Shown here piece after piece: positions 9,901-16,472 of a stretch of DNA of 64,000 bases. The stretch's first letter is position 1. The number at the start of each line of letters is the position of its first letter. Where the stretch lies: NCBI RefSeq assembly GCF_023276355.1, contig NZ_JALLPL010000001.1, positions 1,116,001-1,180,000 of the forward strand, read 5' to 3'. Source of the DNA: Haloplanus sp. XH21 (lineage in GTDB: Archaea > Halobacteriota > Halobacteria > Halobacteriales > Haloferacaceae). Position numbers and translations under genes: made by a program. The notes beneath the pieces are model-generated. The model searched no databases. It saw only the letters and a program-made list of their open reading frames with translations, and had not been told where the DNA came from.

Positions 9901-10562
9901 GGGGCGGCGGTGCCCCGTCGGCGCCTGGGTCACCATCGACCCACCGCAGCTCCGCGACGGTCTCCGTCTTCTCGAACATCGACGCCGCGACGTTCGACCT
10001 CTCCGACGGGCCGGTCAGTCGGATCGAGGTTCGTAGTCAGGGGTCGGCAACGGGGTTCGCCCGTGCTACGTCGCTCTCCTCACTCCCGAGTGGGACGCCC
10101 TCGCCGGACGGTCAGACGGTGAGCGCCGTCTCCCTCCAGATGCCCGGTGAATGGCGCACCTCTGACGCGACGGTACGCATGACTCTCGATGCTGCGGCGG
10201 TCGACGTCGACCCGGGCCGCCTGCGGGTCGCACGCTATGACGGGTCGTCGTGGTCGACGCTCGAAACGAGCGTCGAGCGCGGAGCGGGCAGAACGCTGGT
10301 CGTAACGGCCCAGACGCCCGGCTTCTCCGTGTTCGCAGTTACCGCCGTCGAGGAGTCGTCCGACGCGACCACCACGCCGGCCCAGACGGACGAAGTGACG
10401 GTCTCAGTGTCGACGGCGACGTCTACCGCCGACGGGACGACACCCGGCACGGCGACTGCCACCGATACGGCCACGTCCACGACGGGCGACGGTGCCGGAT
10501 TCGGCGCCCTCGTCGCTGTTCTCGGACTGCTCGGACTAGTCGCGCTCCGGCGGCGCCCCTGA
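6903..10562 (+). CDS. large secreted surface protein with repeated Ig-like domains and a PGF-type C-terminal anchor
   Basis: 1219 residues. A signal peptide ends near residue 32 (GPVAAAQ). About eight repeats of roughly 100-110 residues follow, each opening with an acidic DxDGDGxVD calcium-loop-like motif, then (V/I)xVxFSE and a closing VTASDGA(A/P). Asn-X-Ser/Thr sequons are numerous (NATAG, NGTEEQ, NLSAT, NVTVT), so it is a likely substrate of the AglB system encoded downstream. Residues about 1010-1165 resemble the PGF-pre-PGF domain (TPGFSVFAV). A Thr-rich stretch leads to GDGAGFG, one hydrophobic helix and RRRP, the tripartite archaeosortase anchor layout with AGF for PGF. Its exact role is unknown. 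Confidence 0.8.
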   Translation: MTARRTAILVVTVASLVLASLGSPLVGPVAAAQDEAAVYDAPGGAQISTATDGETVYINATAGTLNGTEEQVTVTNGTASITITMYDTGAGSDPTGSDGEYWGSFNLSATTTDDASDTLLVQKGSSASATVDLDGDGNSAPVSVTADYGPVPTGATTYDNTTDGTVDNVTVTFDEAVKTSSAYATDNFTVGGATVSGIADNDGDDTLRLELSSATANETGLTPDVTVSQNAVQDTNGNAGPAGSSVTVTASDGAAPIALNASYRDTNADGTVDRVDVRYSEDVSASSYVDGDWSIPVDGTISLTKDSSGTVSNREVRIDVTGTANNTGGSIAPTVDYAGTNITDGQNAAPAQTLTVRDRAAPTFVHVETANHVRDGLVDNLTVTFTEEVASGSVEAADFSIGTANNLSGTVSDVSSDGGGYTVDVVLSHPSGGQADTGATPTLAYASGSEAAIQDAAGNRMLDTTSAPAIDKASPYAIEISMLDGPTADGQVDRIEVLHSEDVSDSSPTTGAYSLNGSDADAVTIDQASVNGSSVILNVTAPANDTGLNLTLTYHALGGSITDGSNPAIYVQNRSVKDAAAPLMQSVTTLSFGGGTVDWLEVVFTESIDDGTVDAHDSLEADDFSLSSGVVDGFQSSIEDDNQIRISVSGSPPYDTSFTPDVTLKGDSIQDLATTPNSNPKQTLTASDGAPPDIIAASTADADGDGAVDRIDVAVSEPIDDGASTLDASAFSLSAGSVDGVDTGTADDAILQLSVSGLSGSDATPNVTAAAGTLVDPLGNTIPESTTFTGTTSGAAPAVERATTLDRDGDGNVDAATLTFTGAIDDSTVTPGDWTLGGAAVEAVNTLSAADDDTIQLRITTGVSGTGPAAVTYTPGSTTGLDGSSIAAITDSDVDETDGATPVIGDVSASTDDATPSRVEITVVASEPLDAVTVDLSGPDSQTVSSFTTLGSGPYTHTLTTTVDTSGTYTVSLQRAADAAGNDGAAGQQATVAVSVPSSGGGGAPSAPGSPSTHRSSATVSVFSNIDAATFDLSDGPVSRIEVRSQGSATGFARATSLSSLPSGTPSPDGQTVSAVSLQMPGEWRTSDATVRMTLDAAAVDVDPGRLRVARYDGSSWSTLETSVERGAGRTLVVTAQTPGFSVFAVTAVEESSDATTTPAQTDEVTVSVSTATSTADGTTPGTATATDTATSTTGDGAGFGALVAVLGLLGLVALRRRP

Positions 10563-10589
10563 TCCGACGGGATCACGGGGTATGGTATC

Positions 10590-10943
10590 TTACGTCCCCG
10601 GAATCCCGACCGCGCCGATACCGAGACTGAAGACCCGATTCACCACGCTGAGGATGATGAGCGCGGCAAGCCAGGCGATGCCGCCGATGAGTGCGGCCCG
10701 GACCCAGCCACCTCGATATCGCCAGTTGATGACGCCGACCCAGACGACCAGCGCCAGCAGCGACCCGACGACTGGAATCCACGACGTGAGCGCCCACGCG
10801 ATGGCGCCGAGGAGCGCCGTCACCACGGCATGGCTGTAATCGTCGACGCCGGCGATGACCCGCGCGCTCAGATAGATGGCGAGGCCGCCGACGAGTAATG
10901 CAACGAGAAATGCGACGGCCGACCCGAGAACTGGAACTGCCAT
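10590..10943 (-). CDS. small multi-pass membrane protein, function unknown
   Basis: 117 residues made almost wholly of four hydrophobic helices (VLGSAVAFLVALLVGGLAIY at the start, then AVVTALLGAIAWALTSWIPVVGSLLALVVW, AALIGGIAWLAALII). A GTG 24 bases upstream is in frame, but a TATA-like CTATAC at 10967-10973 sits 26-29 bases before the ATG at 10943. A leaderless start there is therefore preferred. The protein lacks recognised catalytic motifs. The gene converges on the surface-protein gene and ends 27 bases from it. Confidence 0.7.
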   Translation of the reverse strand: MAVPVLGSAVAFLVALLVGGLAIYLSARVIAGVDDYSHAVVTALLGAIAWALTSWIPVVGSLLALVVWVGVINWRYRGGWVRAALIGGIAWLAALIILSVVNRVFSLGIGAVGIPGT

Positions 10944-10966
10944 AGCGGCTATTTCGGGGCGAGACA

Positions 10967-10973
10967 CCTATAC
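10967..10973 (-). promoter_or_regulatory. TATA-like box for the small membrane protein gene
   Basis: Reads GTATAGG on the minus strand, centred about 28 bases before the ATG at 10943. The spacing fits a leaderless haloarchaeal transcript and settles the start codon choice. Confidence 0.5.
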
Positions 10974-10994
10974 GTGGTGGCAGGGCAGACCGTA

Positions 10995-11078
10995 TCAGAC
11001 GGACGCGAACGCGTACGCGATCGAGGAGAAGAGCATGAGCAACACCAGTACGAGCGCGAGCAGTTGCTGCCGTTCCAT
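10995..11078 (-). CDS. putative 27-residue hydrophobic peptide
   Basis: Short frame MERQQLLALVLVLLMLFSS followed by IAYAFASV. A charged tetrapeptide precedes one continuous membrane-spanning stretch, the layout of small membrane peptides or of a bare signal sequence. It begins with ATG and ends 28 bases before the GTG-extended start of the neighbouring membrane protein on the same strand. There is no homology I recognise, and so short a frame could be chance. The clean charge-then-hydrophobic pattern is the only support. Confidence 0.4.
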   Translation of the reverse strand: MERQQLLALVLVLLMLFSSIAYAFASV

Positions 11079-11173
11079 ACGGCTGCATCGTGGGGCCGTC
11101 ACGTGTGCGTTTCGTTCGTCACCGATCGCTCCGTGACTCACGGTTTCAAGACGGTCGGTGACGAACAGCGCCC

Positions 11174-11695
11174 GTGACCGATTCGGACGCCGAGCGGCGA
11201 CACGATCGTCTCGACCGCCACCCCACCGGCGGGTCGCGGAACTCGCTGTGGCACTGGATGCGCGCACGACACCCGATCCGGGTCGCCGTCAACTACCTCG
11301 CGGTCTGGCTAATTCGCGTCTCGCCGAGTCTCCGGGCGAAAAACTGGCTGCTCCGACGGCTGGGGACCACGGTCGGCCCCGGCGTCGCCGTCGGCCTCGA
11401 AGCCACCGTCGACGTGTTCTGGCCGGAACTCGTCACCCTCCGGAGCGACGCCATCGTCGGCTACGACGCCACCCTGCTCTGTCACGAGTTCCTGCAGGAC
11501 GAGTACCGCACGGGCGAGGTGATCGTCGGGGAACGGGCACTCGTGGGCGCGGGCGCCGTCGTCCTTCCGGGCGTCGAAATCGGTGCCGACGCGAAGGTGG
11601 CCGCCAACTCGCTGGTGACCGACGACGTGCCGCCGGAGACGACGGTGGCGGGCGTGCCGGCCCGTCCCGTTGAGGGTGGGGTGAGCGAACGTTAG
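11174..11695 (+). CDS. hexapeptide-repeat acyltransferase (left-handed beta-helix)
   Basis: 173 residues starting with GTG. The second half shows hexapeptide-type turns (VGPGVAVGLEATVDVFWPE, VGAGAVVLPGVEIGADAKVAANSLVTDDVPPETTVAGVPAR), as in acetyltransferases of the maltose/galactoside O-acetyltransferase and WbbJ type. The VAGVPAR ending is the usual close of that fold. A conserved CHEFL near residue 98 includes a His suitable for catalysis. It likely acetylates a sugar or small metabolite; the substrate is unknown. Its stop overlaps the stop of the converging channel gene by three bases. Confidence 0.78.
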   Translation: MTDSDAERRHDRLDRHPTGGSRNSLWHWMRARHPIRVAVNYLAVWLIRVSPSLRAKNWLLRRLGTTVGPGVAVGLEATVDVFWPELVTLRSDAIVGYDATLLCHEFLQDEYRTGEVIVGERALVGAGAVVLPGVEIGADAKVAANSLVTDDVPPETTVAGVPARPVEGGVSER

Positions 11696-12474
11696 GACCG
11701 GACCCGGACGAAACCCTCGGCGAACACTTTGCTGTTGGGAAGGACGTACTCCTCGCCGTCGGTCTCGACGTGGGTAACGAAGAGGTCCATCTCCTGAACG
11801 ATCCCGCGCACGTCGCCGACGCGGATCTCGTCGCCGATGGTGTAGGGCTGCTGGAGGAGGAGGTAGGTACCGATGGCGCCGGCCGAGAGCAGGTGCCGGA
11901 AAGCGAGGCCGCCGAGGAAGACGAGCGCGAAGACGTAGGCCGCGAGCAGGACGATGAGCGCCGCGGTGGCGACGCCAACCTGGCCGAGGGCGATCAGCGC
12001 GGCGAGATAGAAGACGCTGTATTTCGCCATCAGGGGGAGGACGTCGATCTGCGGGAGCTTCACCCCGCGGAACCGCTCGGACACCAGGAGTTCCACCTTG
12101 TCGCCGAGGACGACCCCGACGATGAGGACGACGATAGCGAAAAAGAGCTGTGGGAGAAAGCCGGCGACGGCGTTCCAGAACTGGGCGACGTACTGGATTT
12201 CGGCGACGGCGATGGCGGCGAACACCGCGATGCCGAACACGAAGTAGCCGGCGATGGCCGACAGGATGGCGACGGTCGAGGTGCCGAACTCGCGGGCGGT
12301 TCGCTCGAAGGTCGTGCCCTCGATGACGCCCGGGATGCCCGCCCGGTGGAGGAGCCGCTGGACTAACATCCGGACGACCCACCCGAGCACGAGGCCGAGA
12401 AAGAGCGTCGCGAACGCGAGCCAGAAGCGGATGGGCACGGCCGTGAAGACGTCGTTGATGGCGCCGGATTGCAT
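11692..12474 (-). CDS. MscS-family mechanosensitive ion channel
   Basis: 260 residues with about five membrane helices, then the MscS-type pore and beta domain near the C-terminus (GTYLLLQQPYTIGDEIRVGDVRGIVQEMDLFVTHV, ending YVLPNSKVF). It acts as a pressure-release channel in the cytoplasmic membrane. The ATG at 12474 lies one base beyond the end of the diadenylate cyclase gene on the same strand, so both are likely one transcript. A longer frame upstream runs into the cyclase gene and is rejected. The partner suggests osmotic control through c-di-AMP. Confidence 0.85.
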   Translation of the reverse strand: MQSGAINDVFTAVPIRFWLAFATLFLGLVLGWVVRMLVQRLLHRAGIPGVIEGTTFERTAREFGTSTVAILSAIAGYFVFGIAVFAAIAVAEIQYVAQFWNAVAGFLPQLFFAIVVLIVGVVLGDKVELLVSERFRGVKLPQIDVLPLMAKYSVFYLAALIALGQVGVATAALIVLLAAYVFALVFLGGLAFRHLLSAGAIGTYLLLQQPYTIGDEIRVGDVRGIVQEMDLFVTHVETDGEEYVLPNSKVFAEGFVRVRS

Positions 12475-12475
12475 C

Positions 12476-13285
12476 TCAGTACTCCTCCGGATCGATCTCC
12501 AGAACGAGGTCGCCCCCCTTGAACGCCCGGACCATGCCATCCGATTCGGAGAGCACGATGGCGATGGCGTTGGTGTCGCGCGTGATGGCGCCGCCGGCCA
12601 TGTGGCGGGCGCCCAGTCCCTTCGGGATGTCGACCCCTTCGGCGGAGGGTTCGAGGTAGCGGTACGCCGAAACGATCTTGCCCGAATCGGAGACGACGAA
12701 GGCGCCGTCGAGGCGCGAGAACTCCTTGAGCATCACGTTCACGATGGGGTCGCCGACGTGGACGTGGGACTTCTCGAAGGGGTTGTAGCTGAGCGGGCGG
12801 GACTTGTTCATCACCTTGCCCGCGTCGCCGACGACGAACAGCGCGCCGACGGGCTTGCCCTTCTGGCCCTTCTTCCCGAGGTCGATGGCCACCTCGAAGA
12901 CATCACGGACCACGCCGGGATCGGCGCGCGAATCGGTAAAGAGGTCGTAGACGCCGGACCGCACCGACTCCTCGACGCGTATCCGGACCAGGGAGTCGGT
13001 GTCGTCGTCGAACATCCCGACGGTGCAGGCGATGGTGTCGCCCGCCGAGACGAGATCGCGGTCCATCGCGCCCTCGATCCCGAACCGGATGCGCTCGCGG
13101 ACGTCGTCGAAGTCCAACGGGAGTTCTACGAACGGCTCTGCGTCGACGTCGTTCTCCGTTGCGATCACCACGCGCGGCACGTCCAGGTCGTCGAACTTCC
13201 CGTAGTAGGACGCCGACGGGGAGAACAGAAACAGTCCGTCGATGTCGGCCACGAGGTCGTCCAGAGAATCCCGTAACGTCGCCAT
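12476..13285 (-). CDS. dacZ: diadenylate cyclase DacZ (c-di-AMP synthase)
   Basis: 269 residues. The C-terminal DAC domain has the catalytic DGA motif in RLDGAFVVSDSG and the ATP-contacting GARHMAGGAITRDTNAIAIVLSE. A DacZ-type N-terminal domain (LFLFSPSASYYGKFDDLDVPRVV) precedes it. The enzyme joins two ATP molecules into c-di-AMP; in Haloferax volcanii the nucleotide is needed for growth and linked to osmotic balance. A TATA-like box lies 25-30 bases before the ATG. The MscS gene follows directly, giving a two-gene osmotic unit. Confidence 0.92.
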   Translation of the reverse strand: MATLRDSLDDLVADIDGLFLFSPSASYYGKFDDLDVPRVVIATENDVDAEPFVELPLDFDDVRERIRFGIEGAMDRDLVSAGDTIACTVGMFDDDTDSLVRIRVEESVRSGVYDLFTDSRADPGVVRDVFEVAIDLGKKGQKGKPVGALFVVGDAGKVMNKSRPLSYNPFEKSHVHVGDPIVNVMLKEFSRLDGAFVVSDSGKIVSAYRYLEPSAEGVDIPKGLGARHMAGGAITRDTNAIAIVLSESDGMVRAFKGGDLVLEIDPEEY

Positions 13286-13309
13286 TACCGAAATGACGGC
13301 ACGCGGCGA

Positions 13310-13315
13310 AATAAA
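13310..13315 (-). promoter_or_regulatory. TATA-like box of dacZ
   Basis: TTTATT on the minus strand, 25-30 bases before the dacZ ATG at 13285. It is the only AT-rich stretch in the short gap to purD, and probably drives both dacZ and the following mscS gene. Confidence 0.55.
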
Positions 13316-13372
13316 GGTTTGCTGAGCGTCACACGCCCGTCATACGCTTCTTAGCGCCGAACAGAGGACGGG

Positions 13373-14689
13373 CTACTCGCGGAGTCGCTCCACGTGGTCG
13401 ATCCGTTGCTGGACGAGCGCCGGCCGGCCGATGTCGTGGCGCACGCGGAGGCCGTCGCCTGCGGCGGCAAGCGCGTCCTCGGCGATGGTCTCGGCGGCCG
13501 TGATCGTCTCGTCGATTCCCACGACAGCAAAGGCCCGGGAGGTGGTGGTGTAGAGGCCGTCGTCGCGGGCGTCGACGCTCGCATAGAAGAGCAGGGCGTC
13601 GCCGGCGTCGGTCCCGCTCTCCGCGGCCGCTTGGGCGACGCTCTCCTCGTCGACATCGATGCGCGCGCCCGCCTCGGGATCCGTGGGGTAGCCCGCGGGG
13701 ACGGCGTATTTACACACCGTCGCTCGGCGGGAGAATTCGAGGGCGGGCAGCCGAACGCCCTCCCGCGCGGCCGTGAGCACGTCCACGAACGGCGTCTCGA
13801 GGACGGGCAGCGTGTTCATCGCCTCGGGGTCGCCGAAGCGGGCGTTGAACTCCACGACGCGTACGCCGTCGGCGGTGAGCATGAACTGCCCGTAGAGGAC
13901 GCCCTTGTACTCTCCCAGCGCGTCGACGGTGGCCTCCAGGATCTCGACGGCGGCGTCGTAGTCCGCCTCGTCCATGAACGGGAGCGTCGGGGTGGCGTCG
14001 CTGTAACTTCCCATCCCGCCCGTGTTCGGCCCCTCGTCGCCTTCGTAGGCGCGCTTGTGGTCCTGCACGGCGGGCGTGGTGCGCACCTCGCCGTTGGCGA
14101 CGAACGCCTGGACGGTGAACTCCTCGCCGATCAGTCGCTCCTCGAGGACGACGCGGTCGTAGTCGGCCTCGCGGAGATACGCCTTGGCCTCGGCTTTGGT
14201 CACCTGATCGCCGGTGACCCGGACGCCCTTGCCGCCGGTGAGGCCGGCGGGTTTGACGGCCAGGTCACCGTCGTAGGCGTCGATGTAGTCGCAGGCGGCG
14301 TCCATATCGTCGAACGTCTCGAAGTCGGGACAGCCCGGAATCCCCTCGTCGCGCATGAACCGTCGCTGATAGGCCTTGTCCGTCTCGATGCGGGCCGCGT
14401 CGGCGTCGGGGCCGAAGGTGTAGACGCCGGCGTCGTCGAGGGCGTCGGCGACGCCCGCTGCGAGGGCGGATTCGGGACCGACGACGGCGAGCGTTGCATC
14501 TACCTCGCGCGCGAACGCGACGATTTCCGCGGCGTCGCGCTCATCGATTGCGCGCATCTCCGCGGCCAGGGCCGCGATGCCGGGGTTGCGGTTGCTCGCA
14601 CAGGCATAGAGGTCACAGTCCGGAGCAACGGCGCGGGCGATGGCGTGTTCGCGCCCGCCGCCGCCGACGAGGAGCACTGTCTCGGGCAT
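13373..14689 (-). CDS. purD: phosphoribosylamine-glycine ligase PurD
   Basis: 438 residues, normal length for GAR synthetase, which couples phosphoribosylamine, glycine and ATP in purine synthesis. Signatures are the N-terminal LLVGGGGREHAIARAV, the ATP-grasp segment LAVKPAGLTGGKGVRV, GPNTGGMGSY and the metal-binding VVEFNARFGDPE. It stands alone among the surrounding genes; another purine gene, purM, lies far off near 62 kb. The stop codon is at 13373, and the 87-base gap to dacZ carries the latter's promoter. Confidence 0.95.
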   Translation of the reverse strand: MPETVLLVGGGGREHAIARAVAPDCDLYACASNRNPGIAALAAEMRAIDERDAAEIVAFAREVDATLAVVGPESALAAGVADALDDAGVYTFGPDADAARIETDKAYQRRFMRDEGIPGCPDFETFDDMDAACDYIDAYDGDLAVKPAGLTGGKGVRVTGDQVTKAEAKAYLREADYDRVVLEERLIGEEFTVQAFVANGEVRTTPAVQDHKRAYEGDEGPNTGGMGSYSDATPTLPFMDEADYDAAVEILEATVDALGEYKGVLYGQFMLTADGVRVVEFNARFGDPEAMNTLPVLETPFVDVLTAAREGVRLPALEFSRRATVCKYAVPAGYPTDPEAGARIDVDEESVAQAAAESGTDAGDALLFYASVDARDDGLYTTTSRAFAVVGIDETITAAETIAEDALAAAGDGLRVRHDIGRPALVQQRIDHVERLRE

Positions 14690-14746
14690 ACGCTCGGTTC
14701 CCCCGGGGAACGGCCTAAACGTTGCCCTTCGTGCGGCCCGCCCGCG

Positions 14747-15652
14747 CTACTCCCGTTCCTCGACGTTCTCCCGGTGCAAGGAGAGGATCAGATCGGCGAG
14801 CAGGCCGAACATCAACAGTTGGACGCCGACCAGGATGGCGAAGGCGGCGACGACGGCGATGACTTCGTGGGAGACGCTCCGGGTGATCCACTCGACGCCG
14901 ACGTAGGCGGCGAGCAGGACGCCCGTCAGCGTCGACACCGAGCCGATGCTTCCGAAGTAAAACAGGGGATTGCTGGTTTTCGCCCGGCGGTACAGTTCCA
15001 GCATGATGAGCCCGCCGTCACGGACGGGATGGAGGTTCGTGTTCGATCCCGCGGGGCGCGACGAGTAGGTGATGGGAACGACGGTCGTCGGGATGTTTTG
15101 CTTGGCGCATTCGACGGCCATCTCCGTCTCGATACCGAACCCCTCCGCGGAGAGCCGCATCCGCTCGAAAGAGTCGCGGGTGAACGCCCGGTAGCCGGAG
15201 AGGATGTCGTCGAACGACTCGCCGTGAATGACGCCGAAGGCGGCGTTGATGAGGCGGTTGCCCACGCGGTTGAGAAGCGTCATCGCGCCCGGTTCCATGT
15301 CGGCGAAGCGGTTGCCGATAACGTGTTCGGCGTCGCCCTCGAAAAGTGGCTCGAGCATCGCGTCGGCGTCGGCGGCGTGGTACGTGCCGTCGCCGTCGAC
15401 CATGAGGACGGACTCGGCGTCGATGTGGTCCGAGACGGCTTCGCGGACCGCCTGCCCCTTGCCGGAGCCGGATTGGGTGACGACGCGCGCACCGGCCTCG
15501 CGAGCGACGGTTCGGGTGTCGTCCGTCGACCCGCCGTCGATGACCAGGACGTTCTCGAAGCCGGCGTCGCGGAACTCCGTGACGACGTCGCCGACGGTTT
15601 CGGCCTCGTCGAGCGTGGGGACGAGCACGCAGACGTCGTCGCGGTCGGACAT
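14747..15652 (-). CDS. aglJ: AglJ-type dolichol-phosphate glycosyltransferase
   Basis: 301 residues. A GT2 catalytic domain has VLVPTLDEAETV, DGGSTDDT and the metal-binding VDGDGTYH, then two C-terminal membrane helices (about 220-290). The sequence follows the DPM1-like AglJ pattern (HVIGNRFADMEPGAMTLLNRVGN, ILSGYRAFTRD). In Haloferax volcanii AglJ puts the first sugar on dolichol phosphate for the N-linked glycan. ATG at 15652 was chosen over one three codons upstream because known AglJ proteins begin MS-. It opens the left edge of the glycosylation island. Confidence 0.87.
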   Translation of the reverse strand: MSDRDDVCVLVPTLDEAETVGDVVTEFRDAGFENVLVIDGGSTDDTRTVAREAGARVVTQSGSGKGQAVREAVSDHIDAESVLMVDGDGTYHAADADAMLEPLFEGDAEHVIGNRFADMEPGAMTLLNRVGNRLINAAFGVIHGESFDDILSGYRAFTRDSFERMRLSAEGFGIETEMAVECAKQNIPTTVVPITYSSRPAGSNTNLHPVRDGGLIMLELYRRAKTSNPLFYFGSIGSVSTLTGVLLAAYVGVEWITRSVSHEVIAVVAAFAILVGVQLLMFGLLADLILSLHRENVEERE

Positions 15653-15704
15653 ACAAACCATCTCTCCGGGCGGGCCAAAAAGTCGTTCCCATCCTGTCGC
15701 CCGG

Positions 15705-16433
15705 TCACTCGGCGTCGGTCGTCGCCTCCTGCAAGCGTCGTTCGGCCTCGTCGCGGTCCTCCGGATAGCCCACGTCGACGCGCCACCCGTCCATCCGGAT
15801 GGCGTCGATGGTTCGCCCGCTCTGGATTAGCAGGTCGATGGCGTCCGGGAGTTCATACTCGCCGCGGTCGGAGGGCTGGACCAGGTGGCAGGCGTGGAAG
15901 ATGGCGGGCGTAAACGTGTAAAAGCCGGTCATCACCAGATTCGAAGGTGGGTCGTCCGGCTTCTCGACGACGCGCGTGATTTCGTCGTCTTCGTTGGTGT
16001 CACAGACCCCGTAGCGGGACGCCTCCTCCCAGGGCACCTCCTCGACGAGGAAGGCGGCGTCGGCGCGGTCCTCGGCCTGGCGGTCGACGACGTCAGCGAG
16101 GTTCGCCTCGAAGATATTGTCGCCGAGCATGAGCATGAAGTCGTCCTCGATGTACGGTTCGGCCGTCAGGAGAGCGTGGGCGAGACCCAACTGGTCACGC
16201 TGGTGCGCGTAGGTGATGGGAATGCCCTCGTAGGCGTCGTCGTAGCGCTCCATGATCTGCTCCTTTTTGTAACCCACCACGACGACGAACTCCGAGATGC
16301 CGATGTCGATGAGGGAGTCGAAGGCGTACTCGATGAGGGGTTTGTCGTTCACCTCGACGAGCACTTTGGGTTTGTCGTCCGTGAGGGGGCGGAGGCGAGT
16401 GCCTTTGCCGGCGGCGAGGATGACGGCTTTCAT
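15705..16433 (-). CDS. aglF: AglF-type sugar-1-phosphate nucleotidyltransferase
   Basis: 242 residues. The Rossmann-like nucleotidyltransferase signature MKAVILAAGKGTRLRPLTDDKPK is at the N-terminus, with LMLGDNIFEANL and VEKPDDPPSNLV further on. In Haloferax volcanii AglF is a glucose-1-phosphate uridylyltransferase that feeds AglM, the UDP-glucose dehydrogenase; an AglM is encoded at the far side of this island. The start is the MKAV methionine, placed 30 bases after a TATA-like box. UTP rather than dTTP use is inferred from context. It is distinct from the second nucleotidyltransferase at 29.1 kb. Confidence 0.82.
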   Translation of the reverse strand: MKAVILAAGKGTRLRPLTDDKPKVLVEVNDKPLIEYAFDSLIDIGISEFVVVVGYKKEQIMERYDDAYEGIPITYAHQRDQLGLAHALLTAEPYIEDDFMLMLGDNIFEANLADVVDRQAEDRADAAFLVEEVPWEEASRYGVCDTNEDDEITRVVEKPDDPPSNLVMTGFYTFTPAIFHACHLVQPSDRGEYELPDAIDLLIQSGRTIDAIRMDGWRVDVGYPEDRDEAERRLQEATTDAE

Positions 16434-16457
16434 GATATGTGTTGGGCCGGGCGGTCG

Positions 16458-16463
16458 CAAATA
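16458..16463 (-). promoter_or_regulatory. TATA-like box of aglF
   Basis: TATTTG on the minus strand, 25-30 bases before the ATG at 16433, inside the short gap after the flippase gene. The spacing allows aglF to be transcribed separately from the flippase. Confidence 0.45.
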
Positions 16464-16472
16464 CTTTCGGCA

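Noticed and set aside
6903-10562. S-layer glycoprotein proper
   Set aside because: The repeated Ig-like units and AGF tail differ from the known S-layer glycoprotein pattern; a secondary surface protein is more likely.
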